A stretch of 64,000 bases of DNA from Duganella margarita (GTDB lineage Bacteria; Pseudomonadota; Gammaproteobacteria; Burkholderiales; Burkholderiaceae_D): NCBI RefSeq assembly GCF_009857535.1, contig NZ_WWCS01000001.1, forward strand, positions 310,001-374,000, given 5' to 3'. The notes beneath the pieces are model-generated. The model searched no databases. It saw nothing but the letters and a program-made list of their open reading frames with translations, and was not told the DNA's origin. The position numbers and the translations under genes are program-made. This document shows positions 15,853 to 24,121 of the stretch, in pieces; within the stretch, counting starts at the first letter, position 1, and every line of letters begins with the position of its first letter.

Positions 15853-16212
15853 ATGGCCTACGTAGACGGTTTTGTGATTCCGGTGCCTGAGGAAAAACTT
15901 GAGGCGTACAAGAAAATGTCGCGCGAATGCGGCGCCGTGTGGAAGGAATTCGGCGCGCTGGAATTCCGCGAAACGGTGGCCGACGATGCGCCACCCGGCA
16001 AGCTGACCTCCTTCCCGCAAAGCGTGATGCTGGAAGAAGGCGAACGCGTGGTGTTCTCGTGGATCGTTTACGAATCGCGCGCCAAACGCGACGAGATCAA
16101 CGACAGGGTGATGAAAGATCCGCGTGTGGCCGCCTACATGGACCCGGCCAACATGCCGTTCGACGCCAAGCGCATGATCTACGGCGGCTTCGAGATGATG
16201 ATCGATCTTTAG
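15853..16212 (+). CDS. DUF1428 family protein
   Basis: A 119-residue protein of the DUF1428 family, which has a ferredoxin-like (dimeric alpha-beta barrel) fold. The typical start MAYVDGFVIPVP and the end KRMIYGGFEMMID are both present, with FSWIVYESRAKRDEIN in the middle. GGGAGACAGTC precedes the ATG. No enzymatic role is established for the family that I know of. It is found widely as a small standalone cytosolic protein. Its stop overlaps that of pabB by four bases (convergent). Confidence 0.88.
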   Translation: MAYVDGFVIPVPEEKLEAYKKMSRECGAVWKEFGALEFRETVADDAPPGKLTSFPQSVMLEEGERVVFSWIVYESRAKRDEINDRVMKDPRVAAYMDPANMPFDAKRMIYGGFEMMIDL

Positions 16213-18065
16213 CGTGCGACCCGCAGCACGCCGCGCAGGGCGTTGCAAAGGATGATGTCGTCGGCGGCGTCCAGCATGGCACGTGTGATCGGCGCTTCGC
16301 CGGCGTTCCAGTCGGGATCATCCAGCAGCACGCCGCGCATTACGCCTGGCAGCACGCCGGCGCTCAGCGGCGGCGTCAGCCAGCGGCCGTCGATGCGGAC
16401 GAAGACGTTGCTGCGGCCGCCCTCGGTCAGTTCGCCGCGTTCGTTGAAGAACAGGGTATCGAACGCGCCGTGGGCTTCGGCGTCGCGCCAGGCGGCGTCG
16501 TAGCGCTGGCGGATGCTGGTTTTGTGGCGCAGGAACAGGTCGTTGCTGCTGGTATTGTCTTCTGCCAGCAGCACACGCACCGGTTCGGCCAGCGGCGACA
16601 GCGGCGCATGCTGCACGGAGAAGGCGCCGGACGGGCTGAGCGCAAGTCGCAAGCGATAGGCTGCGTGCTGCGGCTCCAGCATGGCGCAGGCGGTGTCCAG
16701 ATAGGCATCCGCCGCCTTGGCATCCCATGGGAAACCGAAGTAGGCGGCCGATGCGGCCAGCCGTTGCAGATGACGTTCGCGATGGCGCACGCCGCCGGCT
16801 GGCGTCGCGCGCATGGTTTCAAACATCTCGAAATCGTTTTGCAGGCCGGTCAGGAAGCGTGCCTTGAGCTGGCACTCGGCGTATTCGTCGGCGGCGTCGC
16901 TGTCGAAGACGATGCCGGCGCCGACGCCCATTTCGCCGTGGCGCACGCCGTCCGTGCCTTGCGGCTGCAAGGTCAGCGTGCGGATCGGTACCGACATGCA
17001 GAAGTCGCCGACCTTGCCGCCGTCGCCATCCTTGCGCGGATCGAACCAGCCGATGGCGCCGGTGTAGATGCCGCGCGGGTCCGGCTCCAGTTCGCGGATG
17101 ATTTCCATGGTGCGGCGCTTGGGCGCGCCGGTGATCGAGCCGCAGGGATACAGCGCATCAAAAATTTCGGGCAGCGTAGCGTCGTCCCGCAACTGCGCAG
17201 TGATGGTGGAGGTCATCTGCAGCACGCTGGTGTAGCGCTGCACTTCAAACAGTGCCGGCACCTCCACGCTGCCGGTGACGGCCACGCGCGCGATGTCGTT
17301 GCGCAGCAGGTCGACGATCATCAGGTTCTCGGCGCGGTTCTTGGGATCGGCGGCGAGGTGGGTGGCGCGCAGGATGTTTTCCGCTTGCTGCGCCGCCGGT
17401 GCGGCCGGCGCCGTGCCTTTCATCGGCCGCGCGGTCAGCACGCCGCTGCTGTGGCGCACGAACAGTTCAGGCGACAGCGACAACACGGCGCTGCCGTCGT
17501 CCAGCGCGATCAAGGCCCCGTAAGGGACGGGCTGGCGGCCGCGCAGGCGTGCGTACAGCGCGTGGATGCCGCCAAACGCGTCAAAACGCAGCCTGTACGT
17601 GTAATTGACCTGGTAGGTGTCGCCGGCCGCAATATAGTCGTGAATGCGCGCCAGCGCCGCGCTGAACGCCTGCTGATCGATGTTCGGCTGGATGTGGGCG
17701 ATGCCGGCCGGCCGCTCGATCGGGAACGAGCGCGCCGCCAGCCAGTCGCCGACCTGCGCGGACGACAGCAGCGCGCAGTCGGTGAACAACAGGATCTGTG
17801 CCAGCGGTGCGCCACGCGCGGCGCGCGCCGGCGCATCGTCCATGTGCAAGGCCAGCAGTTCTTCGCCCAATTCGTAGCTGCACACGGTGACTGCGTATTC
17901 GCCGCGCGCCAGCGCTTGCTGCATTTGCGCCAGCAGCTGCGGCCACTGGCCGATGTCGTCGCAGCGCAGCGTGGCGCGGTGGCCGGTGTACAGGCGCGAA
18001 CGGCCGCCGGCCTGGATGGCTTCCGGGCTGGCGTCATCCAGCAGGGCGAATACTTCGGTGTTCAT
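16209..18065 (-). CDS. pabB: aminodeoxychorismate synthase component I fused to 4-amino-4-deoxychorismate lyase
   Basis: A 618-residue PabB-PabC fusion for the p-aminobenzoate branch of folate synthesis. The PabB part (about 1-370) has the catalytic-lysine motif ARPMKGT, DLLRNDIARV and the chorismate-binding PCGSITGAPKRRTMEI. The PabC part (about 380-610) is a PLP fold-type IV lyase with HKTSIRQRYD (PLP lysine) and FFNERGELTEGGRSNVFV. A PabA glutaminase must be supplied elsewhere. It lies two bases after slmA and is the last gene of the leftward HAD-slmA-pabBC run. The fusion is common in betaproteobacteria. Confidence 0.9.
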   Translation of the reverse strand: MNTEVFALLDDASPEAIQAGGRSRLYTGHRATLRCDDIGQWPQLLAQMQQALARGEYAVTVCSYELGEELLALHMDDAPARAARGAPLAQILLFTDCALLSSAQVGDWLAARSFPIERPAGIAHIQPNIDQQAFSAALARIHDYIAAGDTYQVNYTYRLRFDAFGGIHALYARLRGRQPVPYGALIALDDGSAVLSLSPELFVRHSSGVLTARPMKGTAPAAPAAQQAENILRATHLAADPKNRAENLMIVDLLRNDIARVAVTGSVEVPALFEVQRYTSVLQMTSTITAQLRDDATLPEIFDALYPCGSITGAPKRRTMEIIRELEPDPRGIYTGAIGWFDPRKDGDGGKVGDFCMSVPIRTLTLQPQGTDGVRHGEMGVGAGIVFDSDAADEYAECQLKARFLTGLQNDFEMFETMRATPAGGVRHRERHLQRLAASAAYFGFPWDAKAADAYLDTACAMLEPQHAAYRLRLALSPSGAFSVQHAPLSPLAEPVRVLLAEDNTSSNDLFLRHKTSIRQRYDAAWRDAEAHGAFDTLFFNERGELTEGGRSNVFVRIDGRWLTPPLSAGVLPGVMRGVLLDDPDWNAGEAPITRAMLDAADDIILCNALRGVLRVAR

Positions 18066-18067
18066 AC

Positions 18068-18643
18068 TTACGATAACAACAGTGTGATGTGCAGCGCCGC
18101 ATCCTGCGACGGATTGTTTTTGAAACCGCTCTTGGCGTAACGGTGCCAGCGGCCGATGACGAAGCTGGTCAGCATCGCCGCGCGCGCGGTGGCGTCGGCT
18201 TCGTGCGCCTGGCCTTCGCTGGCGGCGACGCGCAGGGCCTGCTTCAACGCCAGCTCCACCCGGTCATAGAACTGGTTCATGCGCAGTTGCAGGCGCTCGT
18301 CTTCGTTGACCAGCGCCTCGCCGATCAGCACCCGCGTCATGCCGGGATTCTGGCTGGCGAAGTTGAGCAGCATGGCGACGATGTCGCGCGCCTGCGCCAT
18401 GCCGTCTTGCTGGCGCTCGGCGATCTGGTTGATCAGGCCGAACACGCTCGATTCGATGAACTCGATCAGTCCCTCGAACATCTGCGCCTTGCTGGCGAAA
18501 TGCCGGTACAGGGCGGCTTCGGAAAACGCCAGCTTGCGCGCCAGCGCAGCGGTGGTGATCTTGTCGCCCTTGGGTTGTTCCAGCATTCCCGCCAGCGCCT
18601 GGAGAATTTGCAAACGGCGCTGGCCCGGCGGTGTGCTTGCCAT
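18068..18643 (-). CDS. slmA: nucleoid occlusion factor SlmA (TetR family)
   Basis: A 191-residue TetR-fold DNA-binding protein. It starts with a short basic segment (GQRRLQILQALAGML). The HTH LARKLAFSEAALYRHFASKA at about 35-54 and FEGLIEFIESSVFGLINQI match SlmA. In gammaproteobacteria DNA-bound SlmA blocks FtsZ assembly over the nucleoid. The C-terminal GRWHRYAKSGFKNNPS motif is also characteristic of that family rather than of generic TetR repressors. Betaproteobacterial members are annotated this way by similarity. It sits between the HAD phosphatase and pabBC genes. Confidence 0.85.
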   Translation of the reverse strand: MASTPPGQRRLQILQALAGMLEQPKGDKITTAALARKLAFSEAALYRHFASKAQMFEGLIEFIESSVFGLINQIAERQQDGMAQARDIVAMLLNFASQNPGMTRVLIGEALVNEDERLQLRMNQFYDRVELALKQALRVAASEGQAHEADATARAAMLTSFVIGRWHRYAKSGFKNNPSQDAALHITLLLS

Positions 18644-18673
18644 ATGATCTCGCGGGTTAAATAAAAGGGAGGG

Positions 18674-19399
18674 TCAGCGCAACTGGTGCAGGCGTGACGG
18701 CAGGTTCCTGACAGATTTTACTTTGACATCGACATAAGCGGGGCGAATCAGTCGTTTTTGTGGATGGGCCAGGCCGGCGGTGTCGCCGATGGTCAGGTAT
18801 TGCGTGATCCACGCGGTACGCATGCCCAGCTGGTGCGCGCTGCGCAGGTTGGCCAGCGTGTCTTCCACCAGGATGCAGCGGCCCGGCGTGAGCTGATGGC
18901 GGCGCATCAGCCGTTGCAGCATCAGCTTCGACGGCTTGGGCCGCATGTGGCGGTGCACCGTCATCGCTTCCACCGCGATGTGGTGCTGGAACTGGCGCTG
19001 CAAGCCCAGATGGCGCAGCACTTGCGACGAATAGCGGTGCGGCGCATTGGTCAGCAAAATTTTGCGGCCGGGCAGGCGGCGCAGCAGCTGGCGCAGTCCG
19101 CGCTCGGCGCGGATCATCGCGTTGAGGTCATCGAAGCGGTGGGTTTCTTCCAGAAAGTGCGCGGCCTTGACACCGTGGTGCTTGACCACGCCCAGCGTGG
19201 TGGCGCCGTAGCGCTGCCAGTAGCGGGTGCGGGTGGCGTTCACCAGCTCGTCGCTGGCGGGTGTGACGCCGTCGCCCAGCAGCCGCGCCAGATACGCGTT
19301 CATGCCCGACATGATGGCCGGGAAGATGGCGTGCGAGGCGTTGTGCAGGGTGTTATCAAGATCAAACAGCCAGACGGGTGTGGAGCGAGTAATATTCAC
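18674..19399 (-). CDS. HAD-superfamily pyrimidine 5'-nucleotidase
   Basis: A protein of about 241 residues of the HAD phosphatase family. Motif I is WLFDLDNTLHNA (nucleophile and acid aspartates), motif II LLTNAPHRYS, a lysine-containing PKPSKLML segment serves as motif III, and motif IV is CILVEDTLANLRSA. This set matches the YjjG/SDT1-type pyrimidine nucleotidases seen next to slmA in related genomes. I chose the GTG at 19399, nine codons inside a longer frame that starts at 19423, because the longer one would begin three bases from the divergent gene; both are GTG. It heads the operon with slmA and pabBC. Confidence 0.82.
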   Translation of the reverse strand: MNITRSTPVWLFDLDNTLHNASHAIFPAIMSGMNAYLARLLGDGVTPASDELVNATRTRYWQRYGATTLGVVKHHGVKAAHFLEETHRFDDLNAMIRAERGLRQLLRRLPGRKILLTNAPHRYSSQVLRHLGLQRQFQHHIAVEAMTVHRHMRPKPSKLMLQRLMRRHQLTPGRCILVEDTLANLRSAHQLGMRTAWITQYLTIGDTAGLAHPQKRLIRPAYVDVKVKSVRNLPSRLHQLR

Positions 19400-19425
19400 G
19401 TCATCTCTATCAGTAAAGGTCACGA

Positions 19426-20337
19426 ATGCGCCGCCAGATTATAGTGTTGTTCTGTAGTTTGTTCTTGTTTGCCCTCGGTCCGGCGGTGGCGGCCGAGCAG
19501 GGCGCGACGCCAAACGGCACGCCCAACCGCGGCGCGCTGTTCAAGGTGCAGCAGAATGGCCACACGCTGTATTTGTTCGGCACCATCCACGTCGGCGCCA
19601 GGGATTTTTATCCGCTGGAGCCGCGTCTGGCCGGCCTGCTGAAAAAAGCGCCGGTGCTGGCGCTGGAAATCGATCCGCTGGCCGATCAGCAAAAACTGGC
19701 GCGCGCGGTGCAGCAGTACGGCATGAGCGCTAAAGGCAGTTCGGGCCTGACGCCGGAATGGCGCGCGCGCCTGGCCAGGCTGCTCAAGCAGTACAACATC
19801 GCGCCGGAAGCGGTGGCGTCGATGAAGCCGTGGTTGCTGGCCAGCGTGCTGACGGTGAGCGAGTTTGCGGCGCAGGGTTATGACGCGGCGCTGGCGGTGG
19901 ATGCGCACCTGTCGCAGCAGGCGCACGAGGCGGGCCAGAAAGTGGTCGAGCTGGAATCGGTGGACAGCCAGATGTCATTGTTCGACAAGATGACGGCGGC
20001 TGAGCAGCTGGTGTTCCTGCAGGAGGCCATCGCCGGCATCGAGGACAAGGAGCAGGCCGACCAGGCGCGCGAGATCGCCGAGGCGTGGCGTCATGCCGAT
20101 GTGAAAGCGCTCGATGCGCTGGCGCTGAAGGCGGAACAGGACGATACCTTCTCCGGCCGCTTTGTGCAGAAGGAACTGCTGGACGGTCGCAATCCAGCGC
20201 TGGCCGACGGCATGGTCAAATTGATGGCGCGTGAAAACAACAGTGTGGCGGCGATTGGCGTGTTGCACCTGATCGGCAAAGGAAGCGTGCCGGAATTGCT
20301 GCGCAAACGCGGATTGAGCGTGGAACGGTTGTACTAG
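19426..20337 (+). CDS. TraB/GumN family protein, exported
   Basis: A 303-residue protein with a signal peptide (MRRQIIVLFCSLFLFALGPAVAA) followed by a TraB/GumN domain. The family GTxH motif is at 52-55 (LYLFGTIHVG) and a second conserved GVLHL segment lies near the end. These conserved residues resemble Tiki-type metalloproteases, but bacterial function is not settled. Length is typical. It is divergent from the nucleotidase gene with only 26 bp between the chosen starts, so the two promoters overlap. The plus-strand terminator at 20459-20496 may end its transcript after crossing the tRNA gene antisense. Confidence 0.83.
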   Translation: MRRQIIVLFCSLFLFALGPAVAAEQGATPNGTPNRGALFKVQQNGHTLYLFGTIHVGARDFYPLEPRLAGLLKKAPVLALEIDPLADQQKLARAVQQYGMSAKGSSGLTPEWRARLARLLKQYNIAPEAVASMKPWLLASVLTVSEFAAQGYDAALAVDAHLSQQAHEAGQKVVELESVDSQMSLFDKMTAAEQLVFLQEAIAGIEDKEQADQAREIAEAWRHADVKALDALALKAEQDDTFSGRFVQKELLDGRNPALADGMVKLMARENNSVAAIGVLHLIGKGSVPELLRKRGLSVERLY

Positions 20338-20373
20338 GAGGGAGCTAACTGCAGGGAAGGGTGCTGCGAGAAG

Positions 20374-20448
<75 letters not shown>

Positions 20449-20458
20449 ATACAAATGT

Positions 20459-20496
20459 GGCGGTTTCACCGACTGCCGGCGAGACCGCCTTTTTTT
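20459..20496 (+). terminator. rho-independent terminator (plus strand)
   Basis: GGCGGT at 20459-20464 pairs with ACCGCC at 20484-20489, enclosing a GCCGGC-containing loop, followed by seven T at 20490-20496. It would stop rightward transcription from the TraB/GumN gene just before the argB stop codon. Confidence 0.7.
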
Positions 20497-21422
20497 CAGT
20501 GAGACCGGATCATAGTGCCAAATGCTTGTTCGGTCAAGACTTCGAGCAACAAAGAGTGCTCAATTCGTCCATCAATGATGTGCACGGTATTGACGCCGGA
20601 CTTGGCCGCATCCAGGGCTGATGAAATTTTAGGCAGCATGCCGCCGGAAATCGTGCCATCGGCGAACATTTCGTCGATCTCGCGCGCCGACAGGTCGGTC
20701 ACCAGGTTGCCCTGCTTGTCCTGCACGCCGGCGATGTTGGTCATCATGATCAGCTTTTCGGCTTTCAGGATTTCCGCGATCTTGCCTGCGACGACGTCGG
20801 CATTGATGTTGTAGGCCTGGCCGTCCTGGCCGAAGCCGATCGGCGAGATGATCGGGATGAAGGCGTCGTCCTGCAGCGCTTTGACGACTGCCGGGTTGAT
20901 CGCTTCGATTTCGCCGACGAAGCCGATGTCCAGCGTCTGGCCCGGGTTTTCTTTATCCGGCATGGCCATCTTGCGGGCGCGGATCAGGCCGCCATCCTTG
21001 CCGGTCAGGCCGACTGCCTGGCCGCCATAGTGATTAATCAACATCACGATGTCCTGCTGGACTTCGCCGCCCAGCACCCACTCCACCACTTCCATGGTTT
21101 CTTCGTCGGTGATGCGCATGCCTTGCACGAAGGTGCCTTGCTTGCCGATTTTTTTCAGCGCGTTGTCGATCTGCGGACCGCCGCCGTGCACCACGACCGG
21201 ATTCATGCCGACCAGTTTGAGCAAAATGACATCGCGGGCGAAGCCGTGTTTCAGGCGTTCGTCGGTCATGGCGTTGCCGCCGTATTTGATGACGATGGTT
21301 TTACCGTGGTAATTACGGATGTAGGGGAGCGCTTCAGCCAGAATTTGCGCCTTGATCCGTGGTTCAACAGCGGTCAGGTCGTCGGCGTCATTGCCTAGGT
21401 TCAGATTGGTCAGTTGGGTCAT
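20496..21422 (-). CDS. argB: acetylglutamate kinase
   Basis: A 308-residue amino-acid kinase for the second step of arginine synthesis, phosphorylating N-acetylglutamate. Visible: [10 protein letters not shown] (ATP site, residues about 44-53), [14 protein letters not shown] (acetylglutamate site), [30 protein letters not shown] and [15 protein letters not shown]. The N-terminal extension before the kinase core is typical of arginine-sensitive hexameric NAGK, so feedback inhibition by arginine is likely. It is intact and followed by tRNA-Thr. Confidence 0.95.
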   Translation of the reverse strand: MTQLTNLNLGNDADDLTAVEPRIKAQILAEALPYIRNYHGKTIVIKYGGNAMTDERLKHGFARDVILLKLVGMNPVVVHGGGPQIDNALKKIGKQGTFVQGMRITDEETMEVVEWVLGGEVQQDIVMLINHYGGQAVGLTGKDGGLIRARKMAMPDKENPGQTLDIGFVGEIEAINPAVVKALQDDAFIPIISPIGFGQDGQAYNINADVVAGKIAEILKAEKLIMMTNIAGVQDKQGNLVTDLSAREIDEMFADGTISGGMLPKISSALDAAKSGVNTVHIIDGRIEHSLLLEVLTEQAFGTMIRSH

Positions 21423-21536
21423 GGCGATTCCGGTAAGAAGAATTTGGGCGCAATTTTACAGCCTCGGGCTGCACTCAAGCACGCATTATAGGGCCATCCG
21501 GTTGTAATTTCCTGGAAGCTCCGATACGCTGAAGCC

Positions 21537-21755
21537 ATGAGTACCTGTTCCCGCTGCGGCGCGCAGTTCTCCTGCGCCATGCAGGACGCCGATCCCGCCG
21601 TGCCCGCGCCACCATGCTGGTGCACCTATTTGCCGGCCGCGCTGCCGGTGCCGACGGCCGCCGGCGCCAGTTGCTGGTGCCCGGACTGCCTGCGCCAGCA
21701 CATCATTGATCACCCTCAAACGCCCCCGGCAGCAGCCCCAGACAATAGCGCATAA
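21537..21755 (+). CDS. cysteine-rich CWC family protein
   Basis: A 72-residue small protein with eight cysteines at positions 4, 7, 13, 27, 29, 46, 48 and 51, arranged as CSRCG, then a CWC pair, then a CWCPDC cluster. This is the cysteine-rich CWC family pattern and suggests metal (zinc) binding. No signal peptide is seen. The biochemical role is unknown. It is followed after 20 bp by the coiled-coil membrane protein gene on the same strand. Confidence 0.8.
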   Translation: MSTCSRCGAQFSCAMQDADPAVPAPPCWCTYLPAALPVPTAAGASCWCPDCLRQHIIDHPQTPPAAAPDNSA

Positions 21756-21775
21756 CCCTCACCGGGAGCGCTGAC

Positions 21776-22240
21776 ATGAACCAGACCTCGCTTGACAACC
21801 TAGGTGGCGCGGCAGACGATGGCCACATCGCCCGCATCGTGCGGCTGGAGACCCAAATGGACAACGTCACCAGCGCGCTACTGTCCTTGCAGCGCGCACA
21901 GGAAACACAGCATCAGGCCATGATGGCTGAGTTTGCCTCTCTGCGCGACAGGATCGATGACGTCCGAAAAGAAACAATGGCCCGCATCGATCAATCCGCA
22001 GCAACGACAGCGGAAAGGTTTGAGCGTTTGCTGGCAACTACGGCGGAACAACTCGAACACTCGATAGATCGCCAGGACCAGCGAATCGAGCATCAGAATA
22101 ATCGATTCGACCAACTGAGCAATCGGATCGACCATCTGAGCAACCGAATCGACAGGCTGGTGTTCTGGATGGCCGGGCTGATGATTACTAACGTGGTCAC
22201 GGTCGTGGGCCTGATTTTGCGGGTTGCCGGCGCTATCTGA
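21776..22240 (+). CDS. coiled-coil protein with C-terminal membrane helix (unknown function)
   Basis: A 154-residue protein that I do not place in a named family. Residues 20-125 are a long coiled coil with heptads; its last part repeats a seven-residue unit three to four times (NRFDQLS, NRIDHLS, NRIDRLV). Residues about 127-150 form one membrane helix ending at the C-terminus, so it is tail-anchored with the coil in the cytosol. It is similar in layout, not clearly in sequence, to XhlA/DUF1640-like proteins. It abuts the depolymerase gene stop-to-stop. Codon use is close to that of its neighbours but slightly richer in A/T. Confidence 0.7.
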   Translation: MNQTSLDNLGGAADDGHIARIVRLETQMDNVTSALLSLQRAQETQHQAMMAEFASLRDRIDDVRKETMARIDQSAATTAERFERLLATTAEQLEHSIDRQDQRIEHQNNRFDQLSNRIDHLSNRIDRLVFWMAGLMITNVVTVVGLILRVAGAI

Positions 22241-23395
22241 TCAGGCCACCGTGCTGAAGAAGCGCAGCATTTCGCGGCTGGCGTCGGGGCCTTTGGCGTC
22301 GGTGTAGCTGCCGGAGGCGCTGCCGCCCGACCAGGCGTGGCCGGCGCCGTGGACTACCCAGTGTTCGCCCAGCGGCGTGCCGTCCGGCTTGGTGTGCGTG
22401 GTTTGCGTGTAGCGGTAGCCATTCGGCACCGCGCCCGACTGCACCGACGGCCGCGCGCCCCGATGGTGATGCAGCCGCTGCTCAATCACCTGCTCGCCAT
22501 TGCGCGGATTAACGGTGGTGTCGCTATCGCCATGAAACACGATAATCGGCTGCGACCCGTCGCCGGCCTTGCCCGCACTCTTGGCGCCGCGCTTCATGGC
22601 CGACAGCGCCGACGGCAAATCCTGCGCCGATGCAAACGGCAATCCCGAATGCACGCCCACTGCCGCAAACAATTCCGGATACAGCGTGCCGACGATTACC
22701 GCCATGGCGCCCCCGGCCGACAGGCCCGCCACATACACCTGGCGTTCATTAACCGGATACTCGTCGATGACCTGCCGCGCAATGCCGGCGATGATGGATG
22801 GCTCGCCCTGTCCGCGCTGCTGGTCGATGGCGTTGAACCAGTTCCAGCACTTGGAGTGGTTGGCGTTGGCCGGTTGTTCAGGATAGGCCACGAAAAAGCC
22901 CATTTCCTCCGCCACCTGATTCATCTGCGTGCCGGCCGCGAAGTCGTCGGGATTCTGCGTGCAGCCGTGCAGCATTACCAGCAGCGGCATGGCCTGGCCG
23001 TGATAGCTCGACGGAATGTACAGCTTGTAGTTGCGCATGCCGGCGTGGTTGCTGTAGCTGCTGCGGATAAATTGCGCCCCTTCCGGCATCGGCGCCGAAG
23101 TGGGCGAATGCAGCGAACCGAGATCGATGGCGCGGTCCAGGTTGGCCTGCAAATCGAGCTTGATGCCCATGCGGTTGAGCATGTCCTGCGCGTACTCGGC
23201 CGGATGCGTGGCCGGATTCGGCGCCTGGCCGCGTGCCGGCGCCGCTTCCGGCTCCGGCGTGGACGGCGCTGCGTTTGGCGGCGGCGGGTTAATATCGCGC
23301 ATGGTCGGCTTGGCGGCCGGACGATGCAGGTGGACGCCCTTGTTGAGTATCTGTTGCGCAGCTTCGCGCATTTGCGTTAAAAAATTGAGTTTCAT
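22241..23395 (-). CDS. PHB depolymerase family esterase, type 1 order, cytoplasmic
   Basis: A 384-residue alpha/beta hydrolase. It starts MKLNFLTQMREAAQQIL with no signal peptide, then a Pro/Ala-rich linker (about 30-65). The catalytic part has the oxyanion segment LLVMLHGCTQNPDDF first, then the lipase box GLSAGGAM (about residue 220), an acidic FHGDSDTTVNP and the final histidine in VVHGAGHAWSGG. This is the type 1 (non-permuted) order of PHB depolymerases, opposite to the gene at 12534. Lack of a signal suggests action on intracellular PHB or its oligomers. The regulator gene is eight bases upstream on the same strand, so the two form an operon. Confidence 0.87.
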   Translation of the reverse strand: MKLNFLTQMREAAQQILNKGVHLHRPAAKPTMRDINPPPPNAAPSTPEPEAAPARGQAPNPATHPAEYAQDMLNRMGIKLDLQANLDRAIDLGSLHSPTSAPMPEGAQFIRSSYSNHAGMRNYKLYIPSSYHGQAMPLLVMLHGCTQNPDDFAAGTQMNQVAEEMGFFVAYPEQPANANHSKCWNWFNAIDQQRGQGEPSIIAGIARQVIDEYPVNERQVYVAGLSAGGAMAVIVGTLYPELFAAVGVHSGLPFASAQDLPSALSAMKRGAKSAGKAGDGSQPIIVFHGDSDTTVNPRNGEQVIEQRLHHHRGARPSVQSGAVPNGYRYTQTTHTKPDGTPLGEHWVVHGAGHAWSGGSASGSYTDAKGPDASREMLRFFSTVA

Positions 23396-23403
23396 GGCAC
23401 TCC

Positions 23404-23817
23404 TTAATGGATGCGCGTCGCCAGTGCAGTCTTGAGAACCGTGCTGGCATGCAGCGAGCCGAGTACAAAAATGGATTCGATTGTCGCCAGCGCCAGTTCG
23501 ACCGAAACGTCGCTGGCGATGCTGGCCAGGCCCAGGACCTGGATTTGCAGCCGTTGCCCGGCCGCCTGGATTGCTTCCAGGTCGGCGCGCGAGTAATGCT
23601 GCATGCCCAGGACCAGGCTCTTGCGCGCCACGGTCTGCTTGACCACCTCGGCGTGCTGGTTCAGCTGATTGCGGATTGCCGTGCGTATCAGATCGGTACG
23701 GTTTGAGTAAAACCCTTCCTGTACCAGCAGGTCAATCTGTCCCAAGTCGATCGGGCCCAGATTGATGGTGATTTTTTCTGATTCGGCAGTCTTCAGCTTG
23801 ATTTCTTGCTTGGCCAC
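23404..23817 (-). CDS. ribbon-helix-helix (CopG-type) transcriptional regulator
   Basis: A 137-residue protein. Residues about 15-52 match a CopG/MetJ ribbon-helix-helix: the strand EKITINLGPIDLGQID, then helix LVQEGFYSNRTDLIRTAIRNQL, in which SNRTDLIRTAI is the diagnostic turn. The C-terminal 80 residues (VLGMQHYSRADLEAIQAAGQ...) are of unknown fold and may sense a signal or oligomerise. The perfect 8-8 inverted repeat just upstream of its start codon suggests autoregulation of the regulator-depolymerase operon. Such a pairing occurs in related genomes, to my recollection. Confidence 0.82.
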   Translation of the reverse strand: MAKQEIKLKTAESEKITINLGPIDLGQIDLLVQEGFYSNRTDLIRTAIRNQLNQHAEVVKQTVARKSLVLGMQHYSRADLEAIQAAGQRLQIQVLGLASIASDVSVELALATIESIFVLGSLHASTVLKTALATRIH

Positions 23818-23832
23818 AGTGTCTCCATCTGA

Positions 23833-23854
23833 TTACCATCTATATGGATGGTAA
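23833..23854. promoter_or_regulatory. perfect 22-bp inverted repeat, candidate operator of the RHH regulator
   Basis: TTACCATC-TATATG-GATGGTAA: eight-base arms with no mismatch and a six-base spacer, centred 26 bp before the regulator start. On the minus strand a -35-like TTGACT (23876-23881) and a -10-like TAGACT (23854-23859) sit just upstream, so a bound protein would cover the start of transcription. Confidence 0.65.
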
Positions 23855-23905
23855 GTCTACGCCGATGCGCCCCCAAGTCAAGCGGCTTCGCGGCATAATG
23901 GGGCC

Positions 23906-24121
23906 ATGAGTGATGCAACTAACTTAATCCCCGCGCCGGTGCCATCCCCTTGTGTCAGTTTGTGCAAGATGGACATGGAGCGCCAATATTGCATGGGCTG
24001 CCTGCGGACCATTGACGAAATCATCGCCTGGGGCAAGGCCGACGACGATTACAAACGCGCCGTGTGGACGGAATTGCCGCTGCGGCGCCAAACCCTCCGT
24101 TTCGACGACGAGGAGCTATGA
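23906..24121 (+). CDS. DUF1289 family protein
   Basis: A 71-residue small protein with the DUF1289 pattern: SPCVSLCKMD, then QYCMGCLRTIDEI and WGKADDDYKRAVW. Cysteines at 16, 20, 29 and 32 (CxxxC-x8-CxxC) suggest a bound metal. Function is unknown; the family is widespread in proteobacteria, often beside enzymes. Its stop overlaps the ATG of the metallo-hydrolase gene (ATGA), so the two are co-translated. Confidence 0.88.
   Translation: MSDATNLIPAPVPSPCVSLCKMDMERQYCMGCLRTIDEIIAWGKADDDYKRAVWTELPLRRQTLRFDDEEL

Noticed and set aside
15927..18140. 737-codon open frame opposite pabBC
   Set aside because: Low-complexity Ala/Arg/Gln/His product and full overlap with a well-conserved enzyme gene; a GC-bias shadow.
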